64,000 nt of DNA from Pseudomonadota bacterium. GTDB lineage: Bacteria; Pseudomonadota; Gammaproteobacteria; Burkholderiales; Burkholderiaceae_C. Of this stretch, positions 17,655 through 26,232 are shown piece after piece. A program made the position numbers and the translations under genes. Under the pieces are notes generated by a model, which was not told where the DNA came from, made no database searches, and was given only the letters and a program-made list of their open reading frames with translations. Each line of letters starts with the position of its first letter. Positions within the stretch are counted from its first letter, which is position 1. The DNA lies in the NCBI GenBank assembly GCA_018241225.1, contig JAFEEG010000013.1, positions 1 to 64,000 on the forward strand. The letters are read 5' to 3'.

Positions 17655-17766
17655 CCCGGGTGTTGCCGTCCGCTCGGCAGCGTTTTCAGTGCAAGGCCTC
17701 TCCCCAGCACACCCCCCCCCCAATTTTTCGAACGACGGCCCCGCCCAGTCGGGGCCGTTTCTTTTG
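17655..17766 (+). ncRNA. candidate small RNA or terminated leader upstream of the TauE-like gene
   Basis: Between lysE and the next gene is a 181-base gap with a TAAAAT -10-like element at 17648-17653, about 80 bases of non-coding sequence including a run of ten C residues (17712-17721), and then a strong terminator. This is the layout of a small RNA or of an attenuated leader. The -35 is poor, so this stays a candidate. Confidence 0.3.
17735..17766 (+). terminator. Rho-independent terminator
   Basis: ACGGCCCC (17735-17742) and GGGGCCGT (17751-17758) form an 8-bp GC-rich stem with an 8-base loop followed by TTTCTTTT. It lies 21 bases before the TauE-like ATG, so it would end transcripts from lysE or from a local promoter rather than those of the downstream gene. 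Confidence 0.85.
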
Positions 17767-17787
17767 TCTTTCGCGAAAGCCTTGTTG

Positions 17788-18606
17788 ATGTCGATCGAAC
17801 CCCTTCTCGTCCTCGAACTTGCCGGCCTGGGCATCGGCACGGGATTCCTGGCGGGGCTGCTGGGCATCGGCGGGGGCATGGTGATGGTGCCCTTTCTCAC
17901 CATCATCCTCAGCGAGCGCGGCGTGGCGCCCGGCCTGGCGGTGAAGATGGCCATCGCCACCTCCATGGCCACGATCATCTTCACATCCATCTCCAGCGTG
18001 CGGGCCCACCACAAGCGCGGCGCGGTGCGCTGGGACATCGCCCGGCACCTGGCCCCCGGCATCGTGCTGGGCAGCCTGCTGGCCAGCATGGGCGTGTTCT
18101 CGCTGCTCAAGGGTTCGTGGCTGGCGATCTTCTTCGCCGTGTTCGTGGCCTTCTCTGCCACGCAGATGTTCCTCGACAAGAAGCCGGCGCCCACGCGCCA
18201 GATGCCCGGCACGGGCGGCCAGCTGGCGGCCGGCGGCTTCATCGGTTTTCTCTCGGGCCTGGTGGGCGCTGGCGGCGGCTTTGTCAGCGTGCCCTTCATG
18301 ACCTGGTGCAACGTGGCCATCCACAACGCGGTGGCCACCAGCGCGGCGCTGGGCTTTCCGATTGCGGTGGCCAACGTGGCCGGCTACATCGTGGGCGGGC
18401 GCGGCATCACCGGCCTGCCCGAAGGCGCCTTCGGCTACATCTGGCTGCCCGCACTGGTGGTGATTGCGCTGTGCAGCGTGTTCACCGCGCCGCTGGGCGC
18501 GAAGGCGGCGCACAGCCTGGCGGTCAAGCGCCTCAAGCGCATCTTCGCCAGCATCCTGTATGTCCTTGGCGCCTATATGCTTTGGCGAGGATTGACGGGC
18601 CACTGA
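17788..18606 (+). CDS. TauE/SafE-family membrane exporter
   Basis: Sulfite exporter TauE/SafE family (DUF81) protein of 272 aa with about eight hydrophobic segments. The two internal repeats each carry the family glycine motif: GTGFLAGLLGIGGGMVMVPFL near residue 15 and FLSGLVGAGGGFVSVPFM in the second half. I choose ATG 17788 since it follows the terminator and starts just before the first helix. The substrate (sulfite, sulfoacetate or another organic anion) cannot be read from sequence. Confidence 0.9.
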   Translation: MSIEPLLVLELAGLGIGTGFLAGLLGIGGGMVMVPFLTIILSERGVAPGLAVKMAIATSMATIIFTSISSVRAHHKRGAVRWDIARHLAPGIVLGSLLASMGVFSLLKGSWLAIFFAVFVAFSATQMFLDKKPAPTRQMPGTGGQLAAGGFIGFLSGLVGAGGGFVSVPFMTWCNVAIHNAVATSAALGFPIAVANVAGYIVGGRGITGLPEGAFGYIWLPALVVIALCSVFTAPLGAKAAHSLAVKRLKRIFASILYVLGAYMLWRGLTGH

Positions 18607-18662
18607 GTACCATCGGGCACACGGGGCAACGGCGCTCCGCAATATCCGAACCAGAGGTACTC

Positions 18663-19088
18663 ATGAAGATTCTTCTTGCCGTCGACGGCAGCGCGTTCAC
18701 GACCAAGGCACTCGACTATGTGGCGACCAACCGCGCCATGTTCGTGGAGGGCCACGAGCTGATCCTGGTGCATGTGTGCCCGGGCATTCCCGGTCACGTC
18801 GCACGTCACGTCAGCAAGGAAGTGGTGCAGGACTACTACTCCGAAGAGCAGGCCAAGGTGATCGAGCCGATCAAGGCCCAGCTGGCCGAGCGCAACATCA
18901 CCAACTTCAAGGTCGATGCGCGCCACGGCCACGCTCCAGAGGAAATCATCAAGGCAGCCGGCGACCATGGCGCCGGCCTGATCGTCATGGGCACGCACGG
19001 CCACGGCATCTTCGGGCGCGCCATCATGGGCTCGGTGGCCACCAAGGTCATTGGCGAGAGCAAGACCGCCGTCCTGCTGGTGAAGTAA
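18663..19088 (+). CDS. universal stress protein (UspA family)
   Basis: Small cytoplasmic Usp-domain protein, 141 aa. N-terminal MKILLAVDGSAFTTKAL and the C-terminal ATP-binding loop GLIVMGTHGHGIFGRAIMGS (G-x2-G-x9-G-S/T) are intact, so it is probably ATP-binding. AGAGGT precedes the ATG at 18663. It lies 56 bases after the exporter and may share its transcript. Confidence 0.95.
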   Translation: MKILLAVDGSAFTTKALDYVATNRAMFVEGHELILVHVCPGIPGHVARHVSKEVVQDYYSEEQAKVIEPIKAQLAERNITNFKVDARHGHAPEEIIKAAGDHGAGLIVMGTHGHGIFGRAIMGSVATKVIGESKTAVLLVK

Positions 19089-19121
19089 GCCCGGCACCAC
19101 CCGCCGGGCCTCGGCCTTGGC

Positions 19122-20669
19122 CTAGCTGGCGAAAAGGCCCTTGTACTGTTCGCGCAGCAGGGCCTTCTGCACCTTGCCCATGGTGTTGCGCGGCAGCTCT
19201 TCGAGCACGAAGCAGCGCTTGGGAATCTTGAAGTTGGCCAGGCGCGCCTTGAGCTGCGCCACGATCTTCTCGGGGTCGAGGCTGGCGCCCGCCTTGGGCG
19301 TGACCACCGCCACGCCCACCTCGCCGAAATCCGGATGCGGCGCGCCCACCAGCGCGCTCTCGGCCACGCCGGCCATCTCGTTGATGTAGCCCTCGATCTC
19401 GGCCGGATAGACGTTGTAGCCGCCGCTGATGATCAGGTCCTTGCTGCGGCCCACGATGCTCACGTAGCCGCGCGCGTCCACCTGGCCCACGTCGCCGGTC
19501 TTGAAGAAGCCGTCGGCGGTGAACTCCTCGCGCGTCTTCTCGGGCATGCGCCAGTAGCCAGCGAACACGTTGGGGCCCTTGACCTGGATGTCGCCGATCT
19601 CGCCCGCGCCGCATTCGGCGCCGTCCTGGCCCTGTACCCGCACCTGCACGCCGGGCAATGCAAAGCCCACGGTGCTGCCGCGACGCTTGCCCTGCCTGGC
19701 GTCGTACGGGTTGGAGGTGAGCATGATGGTCTCGCTCATGCCGTAGCGCTCCAGGATGGTGTGGCCGGTGCGCTTGTTCCACTCGTTGAAGGTCTCGATG
19801 AGCAGCGGCGCCGATCCCGAGATGAACAGGCGCATGTTGCGCACCGCCTTCTTGCCCAGCGACGGCTCGGCCAGCATGCGAACGTACAAGGTGGGCACAC
19901 CCATGAAGACGGTGGCGTCGGGCAGGCGCTGCACCGTGCGCCTGGGGTCGAACCTGGCAAACCAGATCATCTTGCTGCCATTGAGCAGCGCCCCATGAAT
20001 GGCCACGAACAACCCGTGCACATGGAAGATGGGCAAGGCGTGGATGAGCACGTCGCCCTCCTTCCAGCCCCAGTAGTCCTTGAGCACGCGGGCGTTCGAC
20101 AGCAGGTTGCCGTGCGTGAGCATCGCCCCCTTGCTGCGCCCGGTGGTGCCGCTGGTGTAGAGGATGGCAGCCAGGTCATCGGCCTTCTTCGCAGCCACCT
20201 GCTGGCGGTCGCTGCACTTCGCGGCCGCTTCGAGCAGCGTGCCGGTGCGGTCGTCGTCGAGCGTGTAGACGTGGCGCGTGCCGGCCGCCTGCGCAATGGG
20301 GCGCACCCAGCTTTCGTTCTTGCTGCTGCACACCACCACCGCCGGCTCGGCGTTGCCGACGAAGTACTCGATCTCGGCGCTCTGGTAGGCGGTATTGAGC
20401 GGCAGGAAGACATAGCCGGCGCGCAGCGTCGCCAGGTACAGCATCATGGCCTCGACCGATTTTTCCACCTGCACCGCAATGCGCGCGCCGGCCTTGAGCT
20501 TCAGGCCCTGCAGCAGGTTGGCAATCATGGCGCTGGCGCGATCGAGGTCGCGCCACGAATAGAACAGGCCGTTGTCGGTCTCGACCGCCACGCGGTCGAG
20601 GTCGGCCGGGAAAGCGGCGCGCAAGGCCGCGTACAGGTTGGAATTGGTTTGCTTGCTTCGGGTGGTCAT
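19122..20669 (-). CDS. matB: malonyl-CoA ligase (MatB-like acyl-CoA synthetase)
   Basis: ANL-superfamily adenylating enzyme, 515 aa, expected to convert malonate to malonyl-CoA. AMP-binding P-loop LYTSGTTGRSKGAMLTHGNL near residue 165; PIFHVHGLFVA; ERYGMSETIMLTSNP; TGDVG; the hinge GRSKDLIISGGYNVYP; and catalytic Lys in PRNTMGKVQK near the C-terminus. The neighbouring malonyl-CoA decarboxylase supports malonate over other acids. Last gene of the operon, 36 bases after the enoyl-CoA hydratase homologue. Confidence 0.9.
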   Translation of the reverse strand: MTTRSKQTNSNLYAALRAAFPADLDRVAVETDNGLFYSWRDLDRASAMIANLLQGLKLKAGARIAVQVEKSVEAMMLYLATLRAGYVFLPLNTAYQSAEIEYFVGNAEPAVVVCSSKNESWVRPIAQAAGTRHVYTLDDDRTGTLLEAAAKCSDRQQVAAKKADDLAAILYTSGTTGRSKGAMLTHGNLLSNARVLKDYWGWKEGDVLIHALPIFHVHGLFVAIHGALLNGSKMIWFARFDPRRTVQRLPDATVFMGVPTLYVRMLAEPSLGKKAVRNMRLFISGSAPLLIETFNEWNKRTGHTILERYGMSETIMLTSNPYDARQGKRRGSTVGFALPGVQVRVQGQDGAECGAGEIGDIQVKGPNVFAGYWRMPEKTREEFTADGFFKTGDVGQVDARGYVSIVGRSKDLIISGGYNVYPAEIEGYINEMAGVAESALVGAPHPDFGEVGVAVVTPKAGASLDPEKIVAQLKARLANFKIPKRCFVLEELPRNTMGKVQKALLREQYKGLFAS

Positions 20670-20705
20670 GATGGGATGCGGGGTGCCTGGGTTGAAGGCA
20701 GCTCG

Positions 20706-21485
20706 TCAGAAATCCGGCTTGCGCTTTTCGAGGAAGGCCGCAACGCCTTCGCGGTGTTCGGCCACGTTGGCATAGGCGTAGGCGCCGGCCAGCAATTCGG
20801 GCGGCACATGCGCGGCCTGCAGCGTGGCAAAGCTGCGCTTGTTGGCGCGCGCGGCCAGCGGCGCCAGTTCGAGTATTCGCTGCGCGCTGGCCAGGGCCTC
20901 GCCGGCCACGTCGCCGTCGGGCAGCACGCGCAGCACAAAGCCGGCGTCATACAGGCGCTGGGCCGAATGCACGCCGGCACAAAAGAGCATGTCGCGCGCC
21001 AGCACGTCGCCAATGGCGGCACGCACCAGCGCGGCTTCGCGCGGCGCCATCGGAAAGCCCAGCTTGGCAATGGGCGCGCCGAAGCGGCAGGCGCTGCCGG
21101 CCAGGCGGATATCGCAGCAGCTGCTGATCTCCAGGCCCGCGCCCATGCAGGCGCCTTCGATCTGCGCCACCACGGGCACGGGGCAGTCGAGTACCGCCTG
21201 CAGCGCGCCCCACACCTCGTTCTCGTGAAAGTGCGCGAGCTGCGCTTCTTCAAAACGAAAGCCCGGGTACTCGGAGATGTCGCCGCCCGCGCAGAAGGCA
21301 CCGCCCTCCCCCCGGATCAGCACGCAGCGCAACTGCGCATCGGCATTGAGCGCCTCGAAGGCGGCACGCAGCTGCAGCCACATGCCGCGCGTCATGGCGT
21401 TCAGCCGCGCGGGGTTGGACAAGGTGACGAGGGCCAGGGCGCCCTCGCGTTCCACGCGGATCTCGGCAACTGCAGCAGGCTTCAC
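20706..21485 (-). CDS. enoyl-CoA hydratase/isomerase family protein
   Basis: Crotonase-fold protein, 259 aa. The oxyanion-hole segments are visible as FCAGGDISEY near residue 70 and IEGACMGAGLEISSCCDIRLA near residue 110, and the C-terminus ends VAAFLEKRKPDF as in the family. I start at GTG 21485, which overlaps the tctC-like stop (GTGA). Its role in a malonate operon is unclear; it might act on a malonyl-CoA-related or byproduct CoA ester. Confidence 0.88.
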   Translation of the reverse strand: MKPAAVAEIRVEREGALALVTLSNPARLNAMTRGMWLQLRAAFEALNADAQLRCVLIRGEGGAFCAGGDISEYPGFRFEEAQLAHFHENEVWGALQAVLDCPVPVVAQIEGACMGAGLEISSCCDIRLAGSACRFGAPIAKLGFPMAPREAALVRAAIGDVLARDMLFCAGVHSAQRLYDAGFVLRVLPDGDVAGEALASAQRILELAPLAARANKRSFATLQAAHVPPELLAGAYAYANVAEHREGVAAFLEKRKPDF

Positions 21486-22486
21486 TCGAGCGTGACCCCT
21501 GCCGCCTTGACCACGGCCGCCCAGCGCTTGACCTCCGAGCTGACGAAAGCGCCGAACTGCGCCTGCGTGAGCGTGGGAATGTCGGCACCGTTGCTGGCCC
21601 ATGCACTCTTGATTTCATCGCCGGTGAGCGATTTCCTCACGTCCTCGATGATGCGGGCCTGTACATCGGGCGCGGTGCCCTTGGGCGTCCACAGGCCGTA
21701 CCAGGTGGTCACGGTGTAGTCGGGCAGGCCCACCTCGGCGGCACAGGGCACGTCGGGAAAGGCCGGGTTGCGCGTCTTGCCCGCCATCATGAGCGCCTTG
21801 ATGCGGCCCGACTTGATGTGCTGCGCCGACGAACCCAGGCCGTCGAACATGCAGTCGACATTGCCGGAGATGAGGTCGCCCAGCGCCGGGCCTGCACCGC
21901 GATACGGGATGTGGGTGATGAAGGTGCCGGTCTGCAGCTTGAACAGCTCGCCCGCCAGGTGGTGTGAGGTGCCCGCGCCAGCCGAGGCGTAGTTGAGCTT
22001 GCCGGGGTTGGCTTTCACGTAGGCCAGGAACTCCTTGAAGTTGGTCGCGGGCACGCGCTTGGGATTGACCACGACCACCTGCGGCACGTTGGCCAGCAGC
22101 GCCAGCGGAATGAAGTCCTTCTCGATGTCGTAGTCCAGCTTGGGGTAGATGGACGGCGCGATGGCATGGTGCACCGCGCCCATGAACAGCGTGTAGCCGT
22201 CGGGCTGTGCCTTCGAGGCGATGCTGGCACCCAGCGTGCCGCCGGCGCCGCCGCGGTTGTCGATGACCATCGTCTTGCCCGTGACCTTGGCGAACTGCGC
22301 CGACAGCGGTCGCGCAAATGCGTCGGTGCCGCCGCCCGCGGGGAACGGCACGATGGTCGTCACCGGCTTGACCGGCCAGCCGCCCTGCTGCGCCAGCGCC
22401 GCCAGCGGCCAGGCCATGCCCGATGCGACGGCCGCCGTGCCGGACGCGCGCAGCAGAAGATCGCGCCGGCGAAGTGTGTTGCTCAT
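21482..22486 (-). CDS. TctC/Bug-family periplasmic binding protein
   Basis: Tripartite tricarboxylate transporter substrate-binding protein, 334 aa. The N-terminus has a twin-arginine-like RRRDLLLRASG signal ending ALAQ, then WPVKPVTTIVPFPAGGGTDAF and VIDNRGGAGGTLGASI, both hallmark Bug-family blocks. The tctA/tctB membrane genes are absent here. Context suggests malonate or a related dicarboxylate as ligand (inference). Confidence 0.94.
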   Translation of the reverse strand: MSNTLRRRDLLLRASGTAAVASGMAWPLAALAQQGGWPVKPVTTIVPFPAGGGTDAFARPLSAQFAKVTGKTMVIDNRGGAGGTLGASIASKAQPDGYTLFMGAVHHAIAPSIYPKLDYDIEKDFIPLALLANVPQVVVVNPKRVPATNFKEFLAYVKANPGKLNYASAGAGTSHHLAGELFKLQTGTFITHIPYRGAGPALGDLISGNVDCMFDGLGSSAQHIKSGRIKALMMAGKTRNPAFPDVPCAAEVGLPDYTVTTWYGLWTPKGTAPDVQARIIEDVRKSLTGDEIKSAWASNGADIPTLTQAQFGAFVSSEVKRWAAVVKAAGVTLE

Positions 22487-22542
22487 TGCTTTTGTCTCCA
22501 GTCGTTTTAGGTTGAGTTGTGAAGCGAGAACGGAATGACCAG

Positions 22543-23955
22543 CTAGTTGCGCAGCGAATCGACCTCGCGCGACACCGGCACGCGACCTTGCGCCAGGAGC
22601 GCACGGTGCTTGTCCAGGCGCTTGAGATCGTAGAGATAGTTCACCATGAGGCCGAAAGACTGCTTCAGCCCCTTGGCCGACGGATCGCCGGCCCAGTTGA
22701 GCCGCTCCACGCGGGCACCGTTGCCCAGGTGAAAGCGTGCCACCGGATCGGCCGGTTGGCCATCGGGCAATTCGCGCCCCAGGTAGCGCGCGGCGGCGCG
22801 CAGCAACAGCTGGCGCACCGGCGACTTGGGCTCCAGCGCCAGGGCCTGGTCGGCGGCATTGAGCAGGTCGGAGGCCGCGGGCTTGTCGACGCCGATGGCG
22901 CGCGCCACTTCGGACCGGCGCTTGTCGTCGAGACCATCGATGAGCTCGCCCGCATGCTTGCCCAGCCAGCCTCGGAACCCGGGGATGGGCGAGAGCGTTG
23001 CAAACACCTTGAGCTTGGGAAACTCCTCGCTGAGCGTTTCGGCCACGTGCTTGATGAGCGAATCGCCGAAGCTCACACCGCGCAGGCCTGCCTGCGTGCT
23101 GCTGATCGAATAGAAGATGGCGGTGGTGGCGCGTGAGATGTCGCCCACCGCGGCCGCCTCGTCCAGCAGCGGCGTGATGCCGTCGCTGATGTGGTCCACC
23201 AGCGCCACTTCCACGAAGATCAGCGGCTCGCTGGGCATGCGCGGGTGAAAAAAGCCGTAGCAGCGGCGGTCGCTGTCCAGGCGGTTCTTCACGTCGGCCC
23301 AGCTGCGGATGTCGTGCACCGCCTCGTAGCGGATGAGCTTCTCGATGAGCGAGGCCGGCGAGTCCCAGCTGATGCGCTGCAGGTCGAGAAAGGCCACGTC
23401 GAACCAGGTGGCGAACAGGTGCTCCAGTTCCGCCTCCAGCGGCATCAGGCGCGCGTCACCCTTGAGCTGGGGCAGCAACTCGGCCCGCAGGTCGACCAGG
23501 AAGCGCAGCCCCGGCTCGGCCACTGCAAAGCGCTGCAGCAGCCGCGTGCGCGGCGACACCAGCGCACGGCGCAGGCGCACCTCGGCCTGGCTGCTGCCGT
23601 CGGCCGCGGCGTCGAAATGCTCGCGCGCGGCCTGGATCTTCTTGGCGTCGGGCGCAAAGCGTTCGCTCATCAGGAGCCACACGTCGCGCCGCGAATCGGC
23701 ATCCAGGCCGGCATACCACTGCACCACGGCGGCGGCGCGGCGGCCCGCTTCCACCTCGCTGATGCGCGAATCGCCCACGGCCTGCAGGTCGGCCAATGCA
23801 CGGCGCAGCGCGCGGGGTGACAAGCCTTCGCCAAAGCGGCGCAGCGTGGCGCCCAGCCGCTCGTCGAGCGAGCGCTGCGCCGGCTTGGTGGCCTGGGCGG
23901 GCGAAGAAGGCGCGGCGCGCAGGCCGGGCGTCATGCGCAGGATGGTGCTGTTCAT
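22543..23955 (-). CDS. matA: malonyl-CoA decarboxylase
   Basis: Converts malonyl-CoA to acetyl-CoA and CO2. The 470-aa protein has the family's N-terminal helical region and a C-terminal GNAT-like catalytic domain with HPRMPSEPLIFVEVAL, FYSISSTQAGLRGVSFG and FATLSPIPGFRGWL. The conserved FHLGNGARVERLNW carries the catalytic His near residue 405. The ATG at 23955 overlaps the gntR stop (ATGA). It pairs functionally with matB. Confidence 0.95.
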   Translation of the reverse strand: MNSTILRMTPGLRAAPSSPAQATKPAQRSLDERLGATLRRFGEGLSPRALRRALADLQAVGDSRISEVEAGRRAAAVVQWYAGLDADSRRDVWLLMSERFAPDAKKIQAAREHFDAAADGSSQAEVRLRRALVSPRTRLLQRFAVAEPGLRFLVDLRAELLPQLKGDARLMPLEAELEHLFATWFDVAFLDLQRISWDSPASLIEKLIRYEAVHDIRSWADVKNRLDSDRRCYGFFHPRMPSEPLIFVEVALVDHISDGITPLLDEAAAVGDISRATTAIFYSISSTQAGLRGVSFGDSLIKHVAETLSEEFPKLKVFATLSPIPGFRGWLGKHAGELIDGLDDKRRSEVARAIGVDKPAASDLLNAADQALALEPKSPVRQLLLRAAARYLGRELPDGQPADPVARFHLGNGARVERLNWAGDPSAKGLKQSFGLMVNYLYDLKRLDKHRALLAQGRVPVSREVDSLRN

Positions 23956-24623
23956 CGGGTGGCGATCCTCGTGGTCTGCAAGAGCGCCACTGCACGCAGC
24001 GCCTCGCGTTGTCGATGAAGATGGGTCCGCATGGCCGCGTCGGCGCCTTCGCTGTCGCGCGCCCTCAGGGCGGCAAACACGGCCAGGTGTTCCGACAGGC
24101 TCTGCTCCAGCCGGCCTGGCGCGCGCAACTGCTGCAGCCGAGCCAATTTGAGAATCTTGCGCAGATCGGCGATGACCTGGGCGAGCCAACGGTTATCGGC
24201 CAGCAGGATGATGGCCTCGTGGATGGCGTAGTTGGTGGCGTAGTACTCGTTGATGCGGTTCGCCTTGGCATGCCGCTCCAGCTTCTCGTGCAGCACGGCC
24301 AGCGCGGCGATGTCGGCATCGTTGGCCTTGGCCGCGGCCTCGTAGGCGCAGCGGCCTTCGAGCAACGCAATGACGGGAAAGATCTCGTCCAGGTCGCGCT
24401 GGGTGACCTCGCTGACGAAGCAGCCGCGGCGCGGCTCGTGGCGCAGCAGGCCTTCGGCAGTGAGCACCTTGAGCGCCTCGCGCAGCGGTGTGCGGGAGAT
24501 TTCGAGGCGGGCGCACAGCGCGGCTTCGTCCACGAAGCTGCCCGGCGGCAGGCGGCCGGCGAAGATCTCCTCGCGCAGGCTGCTGGCGACCTCGTCGTGA
24601 AGGGAGTTGTGGACCACGCGCAT
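23952..24623 (-). CDS. GntR-family regulator of the malonate operon (FCD type)
   Basis: FadR/FCD-subfamily transcription factor, 223 aa, with a winged HTH near residues 12-72 (LCARLEISRTPLREALKVLT, RRGCFVSEV) and a C-terminal FCD ligand domain with the metal-binding His pattern (NYAIHEAIIL, SEHLAVFAAL, MRTHLHRQ). It is the first gene of the mat operon, coupled to matA, so autoregulation is likely; a perfect 18-bp palindrome lies upstream at 24694-24711. Confidence 0.92.
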   Translation of the reverse strand: MRVVHNSLHDEVASSLREEIFAGRLPPGSFVDEAALCARLEISRTPLREALKVLTAEGLLRHEPRRGCFVSEVTQRDLDEIFPVIALLEGRCAYEAAAKANDADIAALAVLHEKLERHAKANRINEYYATNYAIHEAIILLADNRWLAQVIADLRKILKLARLQQLRAPGRLEQSLSEHLAVFAALRARDSEGADAAMRTHLHRQREALRAVALLQTTRIATR

Positions 24624-24693
24624 GTTGAAATCCGTGCCGGTTCAGTTCCTTTTGTCGCCGCCGCCAGGACGGTGGCGCCCCAGAGAATTTCCG

Positions 24694-24711
24694 ATAATTA
24701 CGCGTAATTAT
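24694..24711. promoter_or_regulatory. 18-bp palindrome, candidate GntR operator
   Basis: ATAATTACGCGTAATTAT is a perfect 18-bp palindrome in the 86-base gap between the GntR gene and the divergent pseudouridine synthase; it overlaps the latter's ATG. It stands out against the GC-rich background and is the best operator candidate for the adjacent GntR protein. Confidence 0.7.
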
Positions 24712-25678
24712 GAGAAGGACCGACGCATCCGGCAACCCCCTGCCCCCCAAGCCGCGCCGGCGTGTGCGCGCCGTGTCGCCGCTGCCCATGCGCGACGGCG
24801 TGAGCGCCAGCTGGGTCTCGCTGCCTGCCGGCACCTGGGGCAGCTACGGCCACTTCTTCACCGAGCGCTTCCCGCTGGTGACGCAGGCCGACTGGCAAGC
24901 GCGCATGCGCCTGGGCGAGGTGGTGGATGACGCGGGAGACCTCATCGACCCCGACGCGCCCTACCGCCCCCACCAGCGCCTTTGGTACTACCGGGCGCTG
25001 GAGCAGGAAGACGACATTCCGTTTGAAGAGACCGTGCTCTTCCAGGACGACTACCTGGTGGTGGCCGACAAGCCGCATTTCCTGCCGGTGGTGCCCACGG
25101 GCCGCTACCTGCAGCACAGCCTCCTGGTGCGCCTGAAGCGCAAGCTGGGCATCGAGGCGCTCACGCCGGCCCACCGCATCGACCGGGGCACGGCCGGGCT
25201 GGTGATCTTCTCGGTGCAAGCGAACACGCGCGACCGCTACCAGACGCTGTTTCGCGAACGCGCGGTGCACAAGGTCTACGAGGCCATCGTGCCGTGGAAG
25301 GAAGGCACCCAGCTGCCGCCGGTGCGCCGCAGTCACCTGATGGACGACGCGTCCTTCCTGCGCACGCGCGAAGCACCGGGCTGCGAGCCGAATTCGGAAA
25401 CACACATGCAAGTGCTGCAGGTGCATGGCGGCCATGCGCACCTGCGCCTGTCGCCGGTCACCGGCCGCAAGCACCAGCTGCGCGTGCACTGCGCAGCCAT
25501 GGGCATGCCCATCCTGAACGACGACTACTACCCGGTGCTGCGGCCCGAGGGGCCGGACGACTACTCGCGGCCCTTGCAGTTGCTGGCCCGGTCGGTGGAG
25601 TTCACCGACCCGGTGACGGGGCAGGTGCGCCGGTTCGAAAGCCAGCGCCGGCTTGGGCTACCGCCGGCCGCCGACTGA
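24710..25678 (+). CDS. RluA-family 23S rRNA pseudouridine synthase
   Basis: Pseudouridine synthase of 322 aa with the RluA catalytic motif AHRIDRGTAGLVIF near residue 153 (catalytic Asp in HRID) and the later block GRKHQLRVHCAAMGMPILND. An N-terminal extension with MRDGVSASWVSLP is normal for this subgroup. The start at 24710 lacks a clear ribosome site and overlaps the palindrome; a later ATG (24788) is possible. The same reading frame continues, after the stop, into the toxin-antitoxin remnant. Confidence 0.88.
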   Translation: MRRTDASGNPLPPKPRRRVRAVSPLPMRDGVSASWVSLPAGTWGSYGHFFTERFPLVTQADWQARMRLGEVVDDAGDLIDPDAPYRPHQRLWYYRALEQEDDIPFEETVLFQDDYLVVADKPHFLPVVPTGRYLQHSLLVRLKRKLGIEALTPAHRIDRGTAGLVIFSVQANTRDRYQTLFRERAVHKVYEAIVPWKEGTQLPPVRRSHLMDDASFLRTREAPGCEPNSETHMQVLQVHGGHAHLRLSPVTGRKHQLRVHCAAMGMPILNDDYYPVLRPEGPDDYSRPLQLLARSVEFTDPVTGQVRRFESQRRLGLPPAAD

Positions 25679-25912
25679 ATTCGGTCTGCAGCCGAGATCG
25701 TCAAGGACATCTCCGAGAGCCGTGAGCCCATGCTCATCACGCAAAACGGCGAAGCAAAGCTGGTAGTGATGGATGTTCGCAGCTACGAGGAGCATGCCGA
25801 AACGCTTGCTCTCCTCAAGATCCTGGCGCTGGGCAACCGCGAGATCGAACAAGGCAAGTTCCGTTCAGCCACAGAGGTCTTCGCGGAGATGGACAAGGAA
25901 GATCTCCAGTGA
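25679..25912 (+). pseudogene. Phd/YefM-type antitoxin, N-terminus missing
   Basis: The frame reads IRSAAEIVKDISESREP and then, from the only ATG at 25730, LITQNGEAKLVVMDVRSYEE and a C-terminal toxin-binding tail. Phd/YefM antitoxins have these parts preceded by a further N-terminal beta-strand. Here the frame is cut off by the stop codon of the pseudouridine synthase (25676-25678). From ATG 25730 only 60 aa remain, without most of the DNA-binding region. A rare ATT start at 25679 would restore more. The stop overlaps the toxin start, so coupling is kept. Neutralisation may survive while autorepression is lost (inference). Confidence 0.7.
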
Positions 25913-26232
25913 GGATTGTCTTCCTCCAGTCAGCAGAAGCCGACCTCAAGGACCTCCGAAGCTACATCGTCAGGAATTTTGGCAAGGATGCATGGCGCAC
26001 GAGCTACGCCAAGATCAAGGAGTCCGTCGCCACGATCGCAGCCCATCCAAAGGCTGGCAGGATCCCTCCCGAGCTCGAGAGCCTGAACATCTCACAGTAC
26101 CGACAAGTCCTCTCGGGCAAGAACAGTGTCATCTACGAGCTGCGCGATGACACCGCCTACATGCACATCGCCTGCGACACACGACGCGACTTGCAAGGAC
26201 TGCTGATGAAGCGAATCGTGCGCCACGCCTGA
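25909..26232 (+). CDS. RelE/ParE-family toxin
   Basis: A 107-aa RelE/ParE-superfamily protein: N-terminal beta-strand MRIVFLQSAEADLKDLRSYI, helical hairpin, then PELESLNISQYRQVLSGKNSVIYEL and a C-terminal strand. It starts with GTG overlapping the antitoxin stop, the standard toxin-antitoxin layout. Whether it targets gyrase (ParE-like) or mRNA (RelE-like) cannot be told by eye; the long helical part favours ParE. Its stop directly abuts the lgt stop (TGA|TCA). Confidence 0.87.
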   Translation: MRIVFLQSAEADLKDLRSYIVRNFGKDAWRTSYAKIKESVATIAAHPKAGRIPPELESLNISQYRQVLSGKNSVIYELRDDTAYMHIACDTRRDLQGLLMKRIVRHA

